A stretch of 35,425 nucleotides of DNA from the IMG/VR virus record IMGVR_UViG_3300049733_000280, positions 1-35,425 of that record, one strand, 5' to 3'. The notes beneath the pieces were generated by a model. That model was not told the origin of the DNA. It worked only from the letters and a program-made list of their open reading frames with translations, and made no database searches. Shown here piece by piece: positions 6,824-14,292 of the stretch. A program made the position numbers and the translations under genes. How positions within the stretch are numbered: position 1 is the first letter of the stretch; the number at the start of each line of letters is the position of its first letter. Source of the stretch: a virus.

Positions 6824-7093
6824 TCTCCCGCTCTCTCCTATACCCCACGGCTTTCAAACAGAACCAAGCCGATTTTAGAGTTTTCCGCCTTGCCCTACCC
6901 TACCCTATGGCCTGACGATTCCGATTCAGCCACGGTCAATTGTGGGCAAAATCTGGACAGTGAAATTCTCAGGCCCAAGTCTAAGTGTAACTATTTGGTG
7001 ATTTACAAGATTTAAACCGGATTATCGGTCAGAATTTGGTGGGAATATTTATACCGTTCGAGGACCGTTGAAACCATTGATATTATAAGACTT
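6824..7093. other. Gene-free stretch beside the integrase, possible attachment region
   Basis: This gap lies between the terminator and the 3' end of the integrase gene and becomes AT-rich towards 7093. I see no gene or tRNA in it. A short CCCTACCCTACCCTA repeat lies near 6892-6906. In many temperate elements attP sits next to the integrase, so this is the best place to look, but I cannot define a core site without the host junctions. Confidence 0.3.
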
Positions 7094-8209
7094 CTAACCA
7101 AATGCTTGCTTATCAAATGTCGCTCCCGACATCGAAAACTCGACTTTTGTAGCAAGAAACCCGTCAATATCTCGACACCAAGATTCAAGAGTCTCGATAG
7201 CTCTCCTGAGCGTGTCTAGTTGGGCATGGGTGTACGTGGCCGTTTGATCTTTGCGCTTGTGGCCTAATATCGCGCTGACTGCTGAGTATGGGGTGCCGGC
7301 ATTCTCAAGAACAGTAGCCGCTACGTGGCGCAGATCGTAAATCACCCATCCCTCGTCAATATTGTCTCCGTAAGCCACGCCTGAGCTTTCGCCTATTCGA
7401 TTCAAAACCCTATAGAGCTTGTCTCGATTGATCGAGAAGAATCTCTTCTCTGGTCGAGATCGCAAAATCTCAAGAGCCGTTTCAGACAATGGGACAACGC
7501 GAATAGACCCACCACCTTTCTTCGAGACAATCTTGATGGTTTTCCAGTCCCAACTGACCTGGCTTGATTTCAAATTCAAAATCTCCCCTTCCCTAGCGCC
7601 TGTCAGGAGCATGAGCCTGAAGAGGTCAAAGACCTCGACTCTATTTTTGACCGACAAATATTGCTCATAGTGCTGGCGTTCAGCTCTCAGAGCGAACAAG
7701 ATTTTTGAAATCTCTTCTCTCGGTAAAACTCGGTTTCTTCCTGGGGCATAAGTCAGCCACGGGATTTTTGGACATCGCCATTCGCCCAGATCGGGAAAGC
7801 GTTCTAAAGCTGAAGACAAAATAGCCGAGACTTCAGCCATATAGCGATTGATCGTTCCAGGCTTGCATTGTCGGGCTTTGAGAGAGTCAACATAGTTTTT
7901 CCAATCGGCTCGCGTGAGGTCTCTCAATAACATCTCCGGGCCAACCAGCCTGACAAACTCTGTAAAGATTCGCAAATCCTTCTTGTCTTTCGTCAGGCTG
8001 GTTTTCAAAGCCCCGAGAGTGACCTTTGTCTTTGGCTTCGCCAATCCGTAGCGTTTTGCCCTGGCGTTCAGACGCAAAGCCGATATGGCTTCTTCGGCTT
8101 CCTGCTTTGATTCAAAATCCGAATGCCTATATCTGCGACCATCAACAGTCACGTCAATTTTCCAACGCCATTCGCCAAGGTCTTTGCGCCAGACTTTTTT
8201 GATGTCCAT
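7094..8209 (-). CDS. int: Tyrosine recombinase / phage integrase (371 aa)
   Basis: The layout is that of a phage integrase: an N-terminal arm-binding-like region (DGRRYRHSDFESKQEA), a SAM-like core-binding domain and a catalytic domain. Visible catalytic residues are Arg206 (LTGAREGEIL), the box II motif, His317 (LGHKRKDQ) and the nucleophile Tyr326 (ATYTHAQL). Box II reads YDLRH: Arg294 is present, but the usual first His of HxxR is Tyr. I chose the ATG at 8209 with GAGAG upstream; the frame extends to a TTG at 8224. It would integrate and, with the excisionase-like protein at 11073, excise the element. Confidence 0.95.
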   Translation of the reverse strand: MDIKKVWRKDLGEWRWKIDVTVDGRRYRHSDFESKQEAEEAISALRLNARAKRYGLAKPKTKVTLGALKTSLTKDKKDLRIFTEFVRLVGPEMLLRDLTRADWKNYVDSLKARQCKPGTINRYMAEVSAILSSALERFPDLGEWRCPKIPWLTYAPGRNRVLPREEISKILFALRAERQHYEQYLSVKNRVEVFDLFRLMLLTGAREGEILNLKSSQVSWDWKTIKIVSKKGGGSIRVVPLSETALEILRSRPEKRFFSINRDKLYRVLNRIGESSGVAYGDNIDEGWVIYDLRHVAATVLENAGTPYSAVSAILGHKRKDQTATYTHAQLDTLRRAIETLESWCRDIDGFLATKVEFSMSGATFDKQAFG

Positions 8210-8285
8210 GTCTCTCAACGACAAAAGCCGGAGTCATCCCCCGGCCTTGTCGCCCCCGTCTTTACTGGGTTGTCGCTCTTGTCGC

Positions 8286-8666
8286 TCAATGGTCATGCTC
8301 TGTGATCCATTGAGCGATTGCTTTGTTGAGAGCCGCCCCCTTGTGGCGCTCTTTCATCTGTCGAAACGCCTCGCCGCTCAGGTGGGCGACGTATGGCCGC
8401 TTTCGTTTCCTGACGCCGTTCTCTTCGACGTAAACGGCCTTTCTAAGTTCCCACCCTGCGCCTTCCTGCTGCCAGTGATACCCCGTAACAGTCGGCGGCT
8501 TTTTCGTTCGTCTTGATACGGGCATGCGAACTTTCTTTGTTCTTTCACTTGTCGTTCGCGTTGTTTTCTGTTTTAAAGGCTTTATACCCATGTTGTCCGG
8601 GGTAGCAGCAACAGATATTGTCGGCGCAACGAACGGGGCAAGTACGGGGGCGCCACGCGCCTTCAT
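8286..8666 (-). CDS. Basic protein beside the integrase (126 aa)
   Basis: The N-terminal half is Thr/Lys/Arg-rich and looks disordered. The C-terminal half has a clear pattern (YHWQQEGAGWELRK, RKRKRPYVAHLS, HKGAALNKAIAQWI) that I associate with a short conserved protein often found near integrases; its function is unknown to me. The ATG at 8666 has GGGGGC upstream; internal ATGs at 8591 and 8525 are possible starts without a good ribosome site. Confidence 0.7.
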   Translation of the reverse strand: MKARGAPVLAPFVAPTISVAATPDNMGIKPLKQKTTRTTSERTKKVRMPVSRRTKKPPTVTGYHWQQEGAGWELRKAVYVEENGVRKRKRPYVAHLSGEAFRQMKERHKGAALNKAIAQWITEHDH

Positions 8667-8683
8667 TTCGACGCCCCCGGTCG

Positions 8684-9373
8684 TCAGTCCAAGCGGTCAT
8701 CTTCGACTTGATAACCGACCCTTCGGGGCATCTGTCTTGTCGTCTGACCATAAGCCGGGGCAATGCCATGACGCCCCTGATCAAGAATGCGAGTCGCTAG
8801 GGCGTCCGCCTCGACATCGGCTCTCTCTTCCATTGCCGCTTGGAGTTTTTGATTATTGAGAGCCGCCGTTTTAGCTTCCAAGATTTTCTCTTCCTGTTTG
8901 CCCTTATACCGAAGCTCCAACCGGACAAGACGAATCACCGGATCGGCCAGAGTGATAAACAGGACAATCAGCAAGACCGCGATGAAGACAGACACAGCCC
9001 CCCAGGCTATCCATCCCTCTTGAAACCCCGAAAGGGAATAGCCTTTGACCATCATGAAATGCGTGATCAAGTTGATCAGCATCACGACGACCAGAAAGGC
9101 CATGCCTGCAAGACAAATCAAGCGCTCCATCCCAGAAGAGAAGGCCCGCGTAAAGCCGTACACAAGCCAGACAAACGCGCCCTCGACTACCACCACGGCA
9201 AACATAGCGAGTGCCACTTGAAGCTCGCGGGGGAAATCCGCGAAGCCGTCTTTGTAAATCTGGTAAGAACTAACGCACGAAAGAGCCGTGATGGCCAGCA
9301 AGATAACCATGCCTCCAACGATCACGTTCTTTCGAGCTTGGTTGTATTTGAACGCTTCTTGAATGTTGTTCAT
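8684..9373 (-). CDS. Four-pass membrane protein with cytoplasmic coiled coil (229 aa)
   Basis: Four hydrophobic segments lie near residues 17-38, 50-72, 84-105 and 120-145, followed by a charged helical region (about 150-195) and an Arg-rich tail. It belongs to the minus-strand block with the integrase, not the structural module. Membrane proteins at this position in temperate viruses sometimes block superinfection, which is a guess here; a virion membrane role is also possible. Confidence 0.78.
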   Translation of the reverse strand: MNNIQEAFKYNQARKNVIVGGMVILLAITALSCVSSYQIYKDGFADFPRELQVALAMFAVVVVEGAFVWLVYGFTRAFSSGMERLICLAGMAFLVVVMLINLITHFMMVKGYSLSGFQEGWIAWGAVSVFIAVLLIVLFITLADPVIRLVRLELRYKGKQEEKILEAKTAALNNQKLQAAMEERADVEADALATRILDQGRHGIAPAYGQTTRQMPRRVGYQVEDDRLD

Positions 9374-9445
9374 TTCGCCTCACTTTTGTTTGAGGCAGGC
9401 AAGAAAGGGGGTTGCTAAGTCTAAGTCTATGGCTTAAAAACAACT

Positions 9446-9517
9446 GCCCATTGCGTACCTGCCAATCCCAGGTTTTAGGCCGGGCGAGGATTTGAGCCTC
9501 ACCGGCCCGCGATGGGC
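9446..9517 (-). ncRNA. Three-way-junction RNA structure, possibly a structured terminator
   Basis: Three helices pack into 72 bases. The outer stem is 9446-9455 with 9508-9517 (ten pairs, one GU). Hairpin A is ACCTG/CAGGT (9457-9461 with 9469-9473, loop of seven). Hairpin B is 9478-9507 (GGCCGG...CCGGCC over GAGG/CCTC, one bulge). Read on the minus strand it is followed by a U-rich run (TTGTTTTTAA), so it could end the transcript of the 182-aa gene. It is not a tRNA: the outer stem is too long and there is no anticodon arm. The U-run favours the minus strand. Confidence 0.55.
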
Positions 9518-9535
9518 GCCATCCTACCTTAGAAT

Positions 9536-10084
9536 CTACGGCGACACCAAATGTTCGTATTCAATTCTCAGATCAAGAGTCACGGCTTTATTTGCAAAGA
9601 TCGAAAACGCGTTGCTCAAAACGAAATAACTTTGACCGTTTGGTAGTGCGGCATTGATCGTATCCACAGTCACGCGCCCATTCGATTGATACCAGGTGTT
9701 GAATCCATGACCGTTCTTTAAATTGATCAAGCCATCTTGATTTGTCACACATGCATAAACATCGTTGCCCCCACCGCCTTGCGCTGTAAATCTCCCAACC
9801 AATCGCGCATTACGCCATACAGGACTAATCCATAAAGGTTGCGTCCAGATCCGACCCGGACCAAGCGCGATGGCGTTTGTTTCAATTTGCCGTATTTCAG
9901 TTTTCCAATAGGGAGTTGGTTTCGGTGTGGGAGTGGCCAGGGGAAGGGAGAGCTTGATTTCCGTAAGAGCTTTAACAGGTTGTTTGGTCAAATCTTTCAA
10001 AACAGGCGCCAGTGAAAGCAATCCTGCAAAGGCAATGAAAGAACAGGCCGCAGTCGCGGCAATAATGGCAATGGTTTTCTTCAT
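9536..10084 (-). CDS. Secreted or membrane-anchored beta-sandwich protein (182 aa)
   Basis: The N-terminus is a signal sequence or signal anchor (MKKTIAIIAATAACSFIAFAGLL). A Pro/Thr linker (ATPTPKPTPYW) follows, then a strand-rich domain of about 120 residues with Trp and Gly turns (GGGGNDVYACV, NGHGFNTWY, GRVTVDTIN). The domain recalls, from memory, a small extracytoplasmic family common in Acidobacteriota; that is a weak host hint. Sitting between the regulator and the integrase block, it may be a lysogenic-conversion gene acting at the host surface. Confidence 0.72.
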   Translation of the reverse strand: MKKTIAIIAATAACSFIAFAGLLSLAPVLKDLTKQPVKALTEIKLSLPLATPTPKPTPYWKTEIRQIETNAIALGPGRIWTQPLWISPVWRNARLVGRFTAQGGGGNDVYACVTNQDGLINLKNGHGFNTWYQSNGRVTVDTINAALPNGQSYFVLSNAFSIFANKAVTLDLRIEYEHLVSP

Positions 10085-10114
10085 GGCTGTAAAACTCCTA
10101 TAGGGGCAACTGGA

Positions 10115-10384
10115 TTATGCGGTCTTTTTCAATCGAGGCTTAGATGTAGACCGCTCTTCTGATTTTAAAGCCTCTTCGTCAATATTGACGCTTGATTCGA
10201 CGCCATAGTACAGCACAAGAATGGCCTCGATTTGTTTATTCATAGATCGCCGACAACGCTTGGCGTCTTTCTCCACTATGTCCCAGAGATACATGGGGAG
10301 GATGATCGATCTGGGTTTCGGCTCTTCATTTCGATCTTCGATTTGCACAGGGTTGTCCTTCTTTAGAAAAGGCAGGACAGTCAT
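10115..10384 (-). CDS. Ribbon-helix-helix DNA-binding regulator (89 aa)
   Basis: The ATG at 10384 is preceded by AAGGAG; the frame extends upstream without a ribosome site. A strand (RSIILPMYLWDIV) is followed by two helices (EKDAKRCRRSMNKQIEAILVLYY), the pattern of Arc/CopG-type ribbon-helix-helix proteins. Acidic and basic tails flank it. It faces a second regulator of the same type at 10590, with repeated operator-like sites between. It is a candidate repressor or activator of the lysogeny switch. Confidence 0.7.
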   Translation of the reverse strand: MTVLPFLKKDNPVQIEDRNEEPKPRSIILPMYLWDIVEKDAKRCRRSMNKQIEAILVLYYGVESSVNIDEEALKSEERSTSKPRLKKTA

Positions 10385-10489
10385 CGGATACACTCCTTCT
10401 TGGTTTATTGTCTGTGTCAATACCCGCGTTGTTCCCACGACGCCCGGCCAATAGTTTTTCTGGGAAGTTCGCCGACTTAATACTAAAAA

Positions 10490-10579
10490 ACACTGAATGA
10501 GTCATCTATTATTAAAGCGGTCTTTCAGTGTGAAACAGTGCTTTTTTACTTGACTCGGTGTGAGGCGGTGTCGTATATC
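10490..10579 (+). promoter_or_regulatory. Switch region: promoter with operator repeats
   Basis: Two 15-base direct repeats, CAGTGTGAAACAGTG (10526-10540) and CGGTGTGAGGCGGTG (10556-10570), lie 30 bases apart, close to three helical turns. An inverted half-site, ACACTGAA (10490-10497), matches TTCAGTGT (10524-10531). The second repeat fills the spacer of a promoter, TTGACT (10550-10555) to TATATC (10574-10579). Transcription would start near 10586, four bases before the ATG at 10590. No minus-strand promoter is convincing. Confidence 0.62.
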
Positions 10580-10589
10580 TCTCTCCGTT

Positions 10590-10805
10590 ATGACACACAA
10601 AATTCTCTCTATTCGTATTCCGATAGAGGTCGCTGATTCGTTGGAAACTGAAGCTGCCAAAGAATCGCGCACTCTCAACCTGCAACTTACGCATATTTTA
10701 CGAGATCGATACAAAATTCATGCGCCCCCAGTCCCCGTACGCTCTGCTGAAAAATCCCGCAATGGTCTTAAAGCCAATCGCAAGACAAAGGCCGAAATCA
10801 GCTAG
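10590..10805 (+). CDS. Ribbon-helix-helix regulator, leaderless start (71 aa)
   Basis: The N-terminus reads as one strand and two helices (HKILSIRIPIEVADSLETEA, then SRTLNLQLTHILRDRY), the Arc/CopG pattern. A basic tail with Lys and Arg follows. No Shine-Dalgarno precedes the ATG, but a promoter ends ten bases upstream, so the mRNA should be leaderless or nearly so, as for the lambda cI repressor from PRM. It faces the similar regulator at 10115. It is likely the repressor or its antagonist and probably controls its own promoter. Confidence 0.72.
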   Translation: MTHKILSIRIPIEVADSLETEAAKESRTLNLQLTHILRDRYKIHAPPVPVRSAEKSRNGLKANRKTKAEIS

Positions 10806-10892
10806 CCGATAACCCGCGCTACAAAGCCGCTCCCCCACAAAGCGACTCGATGGCGCGCGTAGAGACGTGTCTGCAAACAGAGGAGAAAAGAC

Positions 10893-11057
10893 ATGCAGTA
10901 TCCGAAATGCCCATTTTGCGCTGAACTCGCCCGCAACATTCTGGACACTGGCGAATCGCATCCCTATTGGCCCGCTTACCAATTATGGCTTGCTAAGGTC
11001 GCCATATGGGAAGCGTGGTACGCGAACGAAATTGATAAGCGATTCGACATCTATTGA
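10893..11057 (+). CDS. Small protein with CPFC motif (54 aa)
   Basis: GAGGAGAAAAGAC precedes the ATG. The protein begins MQYPKCPFCAELA, half of a zinc-ribbon-like motif, and continues as an aromatic helix rich in Trp and Tyr. It sits between two regulators in the early operon with a short gap on each side. With only one CxxC pair, metal binding would need a dimer. Confidence 0.68.
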   Translation: MQYPKCPFCAELARNILDTGESHPYWPAYQLWLAKVAIWEAWYANEIDKRFDIY

Positions 11058-11072
11058 TCATAGGAGTAGGCC

Positions 11073-11345
11073 ATGCCCTCTAAAACGCCTGACCGCTTTC
11101 TGAGCTTCAAAGAAGTCGCTGAATTGATTGGCATCAGTTGGACAACGATCCGTGATGGCAAGGCGGGAACGAAAGAAATCCCCCGCATAAAACTTGGTGG
11201 TCGCGTGGTCTTCAGTTTCAACGCCGTTCAACGCTGGATGGAGAGAAAAGCCAGAGAAGCCGAAGAGAGAGCGGCTTATCAAGAGATGGCCGTGATTGAT
11301 TTACTCAGCGAGAGGCAGAGAAGACGGAGGACGAATGGCCAGTGA
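11073..11345 (+). CDS. Excisionase-like / MerR-fold HTH protein (90 aa)
   Basis: The ATG at 11073 has AGGAG upstream. Residues 8-60 match the small winged HTH family of excisionases and AlpA-type regulators: FLSFKEVAELIGISWTTIRD, then IPRIKLGGRVVFSFNAVQRWM. A charged coiled tail follows. With an integrase in the same genome it is the best Xis candidate, though it could also be an activator of early genes. It overlaps the next small gene. Confidence 0.82.
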   Translation: MPSKTPDRFLSFKEVAELIGISWTTIRDGKAGTKEIPRIKLGGRVVFSFNAVQRWMERKAREAEERAAYQEMAVIDLLSERQRRRRTNGQ

Positions 11346-11439
11346 TTTCAAAGTCTGGCGAGCAATAGCTATCAGCGCAATCACCGGAGCTTTTATATGG
11401 GCGACGGTAATTTTCACAGGTTGGAGGGTTTCTCAATGA
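11335..11439 (+). CDS. Single-pass membrane microprotein (34 aa)
   Basis: The ATG lies in the end of the HTH gene with CGGAGG just upstream, and the stop overlaps the next start as ATGA. The product is MASDFKVWR followed by a membrane segment (AIAISAITGAFIWATVIF) and a short tail. Coupling on both sides and the clean hydrophobic segment support it. Confidence 0.6.
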   Translation: MASDFKVWRAIAISAITGAFIWATVIFTGWRVSQ

Positions 11440-11675
11440 TCACGCATGAGCAAGAGATGGAGATCAAAAACAAAATGATCGAAGTGAAAAACAGACAAAT
11501 AGTCAAACTCGAAATGGAGATCATAAAACTTCGCAGCGAGCTTGAGAACATCGCCCTCGCAAAGAAACGAAGCTTTGAAAACGACAGAGAGTTTCGTGTT
11601 TGGGCGCAGAACAGAGCGCGCCATGCGCTTGGACAGAAGCCCGGAGAATTGACAATCAGGAAGGAGGGAGCATGA
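11436..11675 (+). CDS. Coiled-coil protein (79 aa)
   Basis: GGAGGG precedes the ATG at 11436, which overlaps the stop of the membrane microprotein. Residues 5-50 form a charged heptad-repeat helix (KNRQIVKLEMEIIKLRSELE), followed by a short basic domain. A phage Rz-like partner role for the microprotein and this protein is not supported, because there is no signal sequence here. Function unknown. Confidence 0.72.
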   Translation: MITHEQEMEIKNKMIEVKNRQIVKLEMEIIKLRSELENIALAKKRSFENDREFRVWAQNRARHALGQKPGELTIRKEGA

Positions 11676-11851
11676 CGAATTGGGAGACGTTCAGAATCCG
11701 CCGTGACCGCAAAGATAGAAAGCGCCGCGAAAGACTCTTGATCAAACTTCAGAAGGCCCAGGCGATTGATAGGCGTGAAGAAGTTGAAAGCCTTTCAACT
11801 TGGGGCAAACGCTTCGGCCAAGTCTGCCGCCTCCGATCACAAAGACATTGA
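11672..11851 (+). CDS. Small very basic protein (59 aa)
   Basis: AAGGAGGGAGC precedes the ATG, which overlaps the previous stop as ATGA. The first half is mostly Arg, Lys and Asp (FRIRRDRKDRKRRERLLIK); the rest is a short helix. Nucleic-acid binding is possible. It is the last gene before a hairpin. Confidence 0.6.
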   Translation: MTNWETFRIRRDRKDRKRRERLLIKLQKAQAIDRREEVESLSTWGKRFGQVCRLRSQRH

Positions 11852-11857
11852 AAGCTC

Positions 11858-11890
11858 TCCCTCTCCGGTCGAGCGCCCATCGGAGAGGGA
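11858..11890 (+). terminator. Hairpin between operons, terminator-like without U-tract
   Basis: A perfect 10-bp stem (TCCCTCTCCG/CGGAGAGGGA) with a 13-base loop follows the basic-protein gene by six bases. The sequence after it (AGTAAACGG) lacks a U-run, so it may be a processing or Rho-assisted site. The remainder of the gap to 12060 holds an 8-bp inverted repeat (TCCCGCCG near 11938, CGGCGGGA near 12014) and no clear promoter. Confidence 0.5.
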
Positions 11891-12060
11891 AGTAAACGGG
11901 GCGCTACTGGTCTTTGAATCTTAGTCGGAAATGACAATCCCGCCGTGTTGTTCTTACAGTTTGGTCTCAAGCACTGTAATCGAGAAAAGCAAATCGGAGT
12001 GATCCTCCGTCGCGGCGGGAATTATTCAATCAACAATCTCAACTCACCGGAGATACGCCC

Positions 12061-12276
12061 ATGAATATTTACGACATATCAAACGCCCCGACAGTAGGCC
12101 TATCAACACACCGAATCGCCACGCTCGGCGGCAATCAAATCAAATGCGACCCTTATAGAACGGCCATTTTGCCTCGCATCCCTCGAAAGAGAACGTGGCA
12201 AAAGATCGCCGCGGATTTGATTCGGCGAAAAACAAAGGGGCTACGGCGATTGATCACCACAGCCCTGAGTGTTTAG
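12061..12276 (+). CDS. Unrecognised small basic protein (71 aa)
   Basis: CCGGAG lies about nine bases before the ATG. The product ends in a basic helix (RKRTWQKIAADLIRRKTKGLRR). It precedes the annealing-protein gene by 48 bases. No family recognised; codon context is ordinary for this genome. Confidence 0.55.
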   Translation: MNIYDISNAPTVGLSTHRIATLGGNQIKCDPYRTAILPRIPRKRTWQKIAADLIRRKTKGLRRLITTALSV

Positions 12277-12324
12277 CGATATTGATTAACAACCATTCTA
12301 GCCAACCGAAAGGAGATTTCAAAT

Positions 12325-13275
12325 ATGAGCCAGTCAACAGCATTACAGAAACCAGACAAAAACAAGATTCTCGAAACGGTCATCATCAAAGGAGACCTGT
12401 CCGAACTTTCGCCCGCTGATCGAGTGAGTTATTACAATGCCCTTTGTCATTCACTCAAACTCAACCCTCTGACCAAGCCTTTCGACTTTATCGAAATCGA
12501 AGATAAGAGAACCGGAAAAAAGCGGGTTGTTATCTACGCCAACAAAGATTGTGCGGCCCAATTGAAAACCAATCATGGCGTCTCGGTTTTCAAGACTGAA
12601 AGCAAAATTGAAGACGGTTGCTTGGTCGTCACTGCTTACGCGAAAACCCCCGATGGCCGAGAAGACATTGACGAAGGCGCGGTATTCGTCAAGGGGCTTG
12701 TCGGAGAATCTTTGTGCAATGCCCGCATGAAGGCGCTTACTAAAGCCAAGCGTCGTGTAACTCTCTCTATCTGTGGCCTGGGCTTTCTCGATGAATCCGA
12801 GATTGATTCAATCCCCGGAGCGCAGCGAGTCGCCAATCCTGAAGACGCCGCCGTAATGACTGAGCAAGAGGCTTTGAATTTGTCTCACAGAGCTATCGGC
12901 CTTGACCAATGGAAATGCGGGCGAGCTTTGGCCATGCGGATAATCGGTCTTTCAACAACTCTTAAAACCAGAGGGATTGACGATCAGACTATCAAGTCAT
13001 GGCTCCCATCTGGAATCACTTCTCGGAAAGACCTGACCGAAGATCAAGCGAACGATTTTATCTACGCACTCGAACGCCGCTTAGACCTATTCAACGTCTG
13101 CGGAGAATTGGCCGCGAAGGGCGTTGATAGCGACACGATGAAAGGCCGTCTGCCCAATGGCGCCCAATCCCTCAAAGACCTGAGCCTGCCGCAAGTCGAA
13201 GATGCCTTAAAAGCCTTCACCCACTGGTTCAAGTCTTACAACGAAGTCGTAGAAGGGAGCGTGATCAATGGCTAA
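12325..13275 (+). CDS. RecT/Red-beta-like single-strand annealing protein (316 aa)
   Basis: AAAGGAGATTTC precedes the ATG. The N-terminal 160 residues carry a pattern I associate with RecT/Bet-like phage recombinases: LNPLTKPFDFIEI, VVIYANKDCAAQL, HGVSVFKTE, FVKGLVGESLCNARMKALTKAKRRVTLSICGLGFLDESE. The C-terminal 140 residues contain two similar helical units (ITSRKDLTEDQANDFIYALE and AQSLKDLSLPQVEDALKAF), probably a DNA- or partner-binding repeat. It would anneal single strands in replication and recombination and sits with SSB-like and primase-helicase genes. Exact family uncertain. Confidence 0.68.
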   Translation: MSQSTALQKPDKNKILETVIIKGDLSELSPADRVSYYNALCHSLKLNPLTKPFDFIEIEDKRTGKKRVVIYANKDCAAQLKTNHGVSVFKTESKIEDGCLVVTAYAKTPDGREDIDEGAVFVKGLVGESLCNARMKALTKAKRRVTLSICGLGFLDESEIDSIPGAQRVANPEDAAVMTEQEALNLSHRAIGLDQWKCGRALAMRIIGLSTTLKTRGIDDQTIKSWLPSGITSRKDLTEDQANDFIYALERRLDLFNVCGELAAKGVDSDTMKGRLPNGAQSLKDLSLPQVEDALKAFTHWFKSYNEVVEGSVING

Positions 13276-13702
13276 AGACAATATCGGAAAATACTTTGTA
13301 GTTAGAGGCGCACAGCCTCACACGAAAGAGCAAGAACCGGAGCGCGTGTATATCACCATTAACGGATGCTTCCCGCATTCACTCAGCGATGAAGCCGTGG
13401 CGCAATTACGACAGGGCTTCAAAGAAGACGCTGAGAAATTATTTCAAGCCTTGATGTCTCTCCCCGGTGGGACGTTCTGTCAATTGCTGGTCTTGATGCT
13501 TCAGGAGAAAGCTTCACGGTTCATCGTCTCGCATAAACCAACGGCTGAGTATCGAAAGATGGAAGCGGCGAATGATCTTCTGAAGGCTCTCGAAGATGAA
13601 CATGGATGGGATGATCCATTCCATCAAAACGCTCAGCCGAATTGCTGGAAATGCAAAGCAATCCTGATGGCGCGTGGAGAAAGCGAGGGGCAAGATGGAT
13701 AA
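13268..13702 (+). CDS. Unrecognised protein (144 aa)
   Basis: The start overlaps the annealing-protein stop by eight bases. The product is mostly helical with a strand near the start (RVYITINGCFP) and a final single CxxC (NCWKCKAIL). It may be an accessory recombination protein by position. No catalytic motif seen. Confidence 0.72.
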   Translation: MAKDNIGKYFVVRGAQPHTKEQEPERVYITINGCFPHSLSDEAVAQLRQGFKEDAEKLFQALMSLPGGTFCQLLVLMLQEKASRFIVSHKPTAEYRKMEAANDLLKALEDEHGWDDPFHQNAQPNCWKCKAILMARGESEGQDG

Positions 13703-14066
13703 CTACATTTCAGGCGAATGGAAAGCGGAACATTTCGAGGCTTATTCACAGGTTGTTAGCTACGGCGCCCATGAACGGCATGAGGGGTGTACGGGTAATT
13801 TGGTCGTCGTCAACAAGATCATTGGCAATCCAGACGTTCGCAAAGCCATTGGTGAATTAATCGCCCGCGCCCCTTCAATGCTCGCCCTTCTCGAAAAGGC
13901 TTACCCAATAATCGAAGAAGAAGCCGAAAGACGGGACATGGCCATGCATGGAGACTCAGACAGAATTTATACGGCGGGCGATTACTGGTCAGAAATGCAC
14001 GAACTTGCAGACGAGATCAGCGCGGAGATTGATCGCGCGAGAGGGAAGGAGGCGCAAGATGTCTGA
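13695..14066 (+). CDS. Unrecognised protein (123 aa)
   Basis: I chose the ATG at 13695, eight bases inside the previous gene, after GAGGGGCAAG. Residues 30-60 (CTGNLVVVNKIIGNPDVRKAI) and a helical C-terminus recall short phage early proteins of unknown role. It is chained by overlap to the genes on both sides. Confidence 0.68.
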   Translation: MDNYISGEWKAEHFEAYSQVVSYGAHERHEGCTGNLVVVNKIIGNPDVRKAIGELIARAPSMLALLEKAYPIIEEEAERRDMAMHGDSDRIYTAGDYWSEMHELADEISAEIDRARGKEAQDV

Positions 14067-14292
14067 GCCTTTCGACCTGATTGACTTGCTGAAATATCCA
14101 ACCGTTCGCATCACCATCGGGCATGTTGGTTATTTGTGGATGTGTTACGTCGGCGGAAATTGGAATGTCTATTCAGCGAAGAAAAGTCGATCAATCGTCC
14201 ATATCGTTGTCTCCACGCCGAATATCAACGAAGCCATAGCCGCATTCGTCAGAGAAGCCGGAATCAGAAAGGAGGATCAACAACATGGTTGA
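14059..14292 (+). CDS. Unrecognised small protein (77 aa)
   Basis: The ATG lies in the end of the previous gene (GGAAGGAGGCGCAAG upstream). The protein has strand-rich segments (VRITIGHVGYLWMCYVGG, SIVHIVVST) and a helix. It overlaps the DnaJ-domain gene by eight bases. Confidence 0.68.
   Translation: MSEPFDLIDLLKYPTVRITIGHVGYLWMCYVGGNWNVYSAKKSRSIVHIVVSTPNINEAIAAFVREAGIRKEDQQHG

Noticed and set aside
9446-9517. tRNA on the minus strand, suggested by a T-loop-like CTCAAAT
   Set aside because: The outer stem has ten pairs, there is no anticodon arm, and the T-loop-like hairpin is part of a longer stem.
11335-11675. Rz/Rz1-like spanin pair
   Set aside because: The microprotein has a membrane segment but there is no lipobox, and the coiled-coil protein has no signal or anchor; the location is in the early operon.
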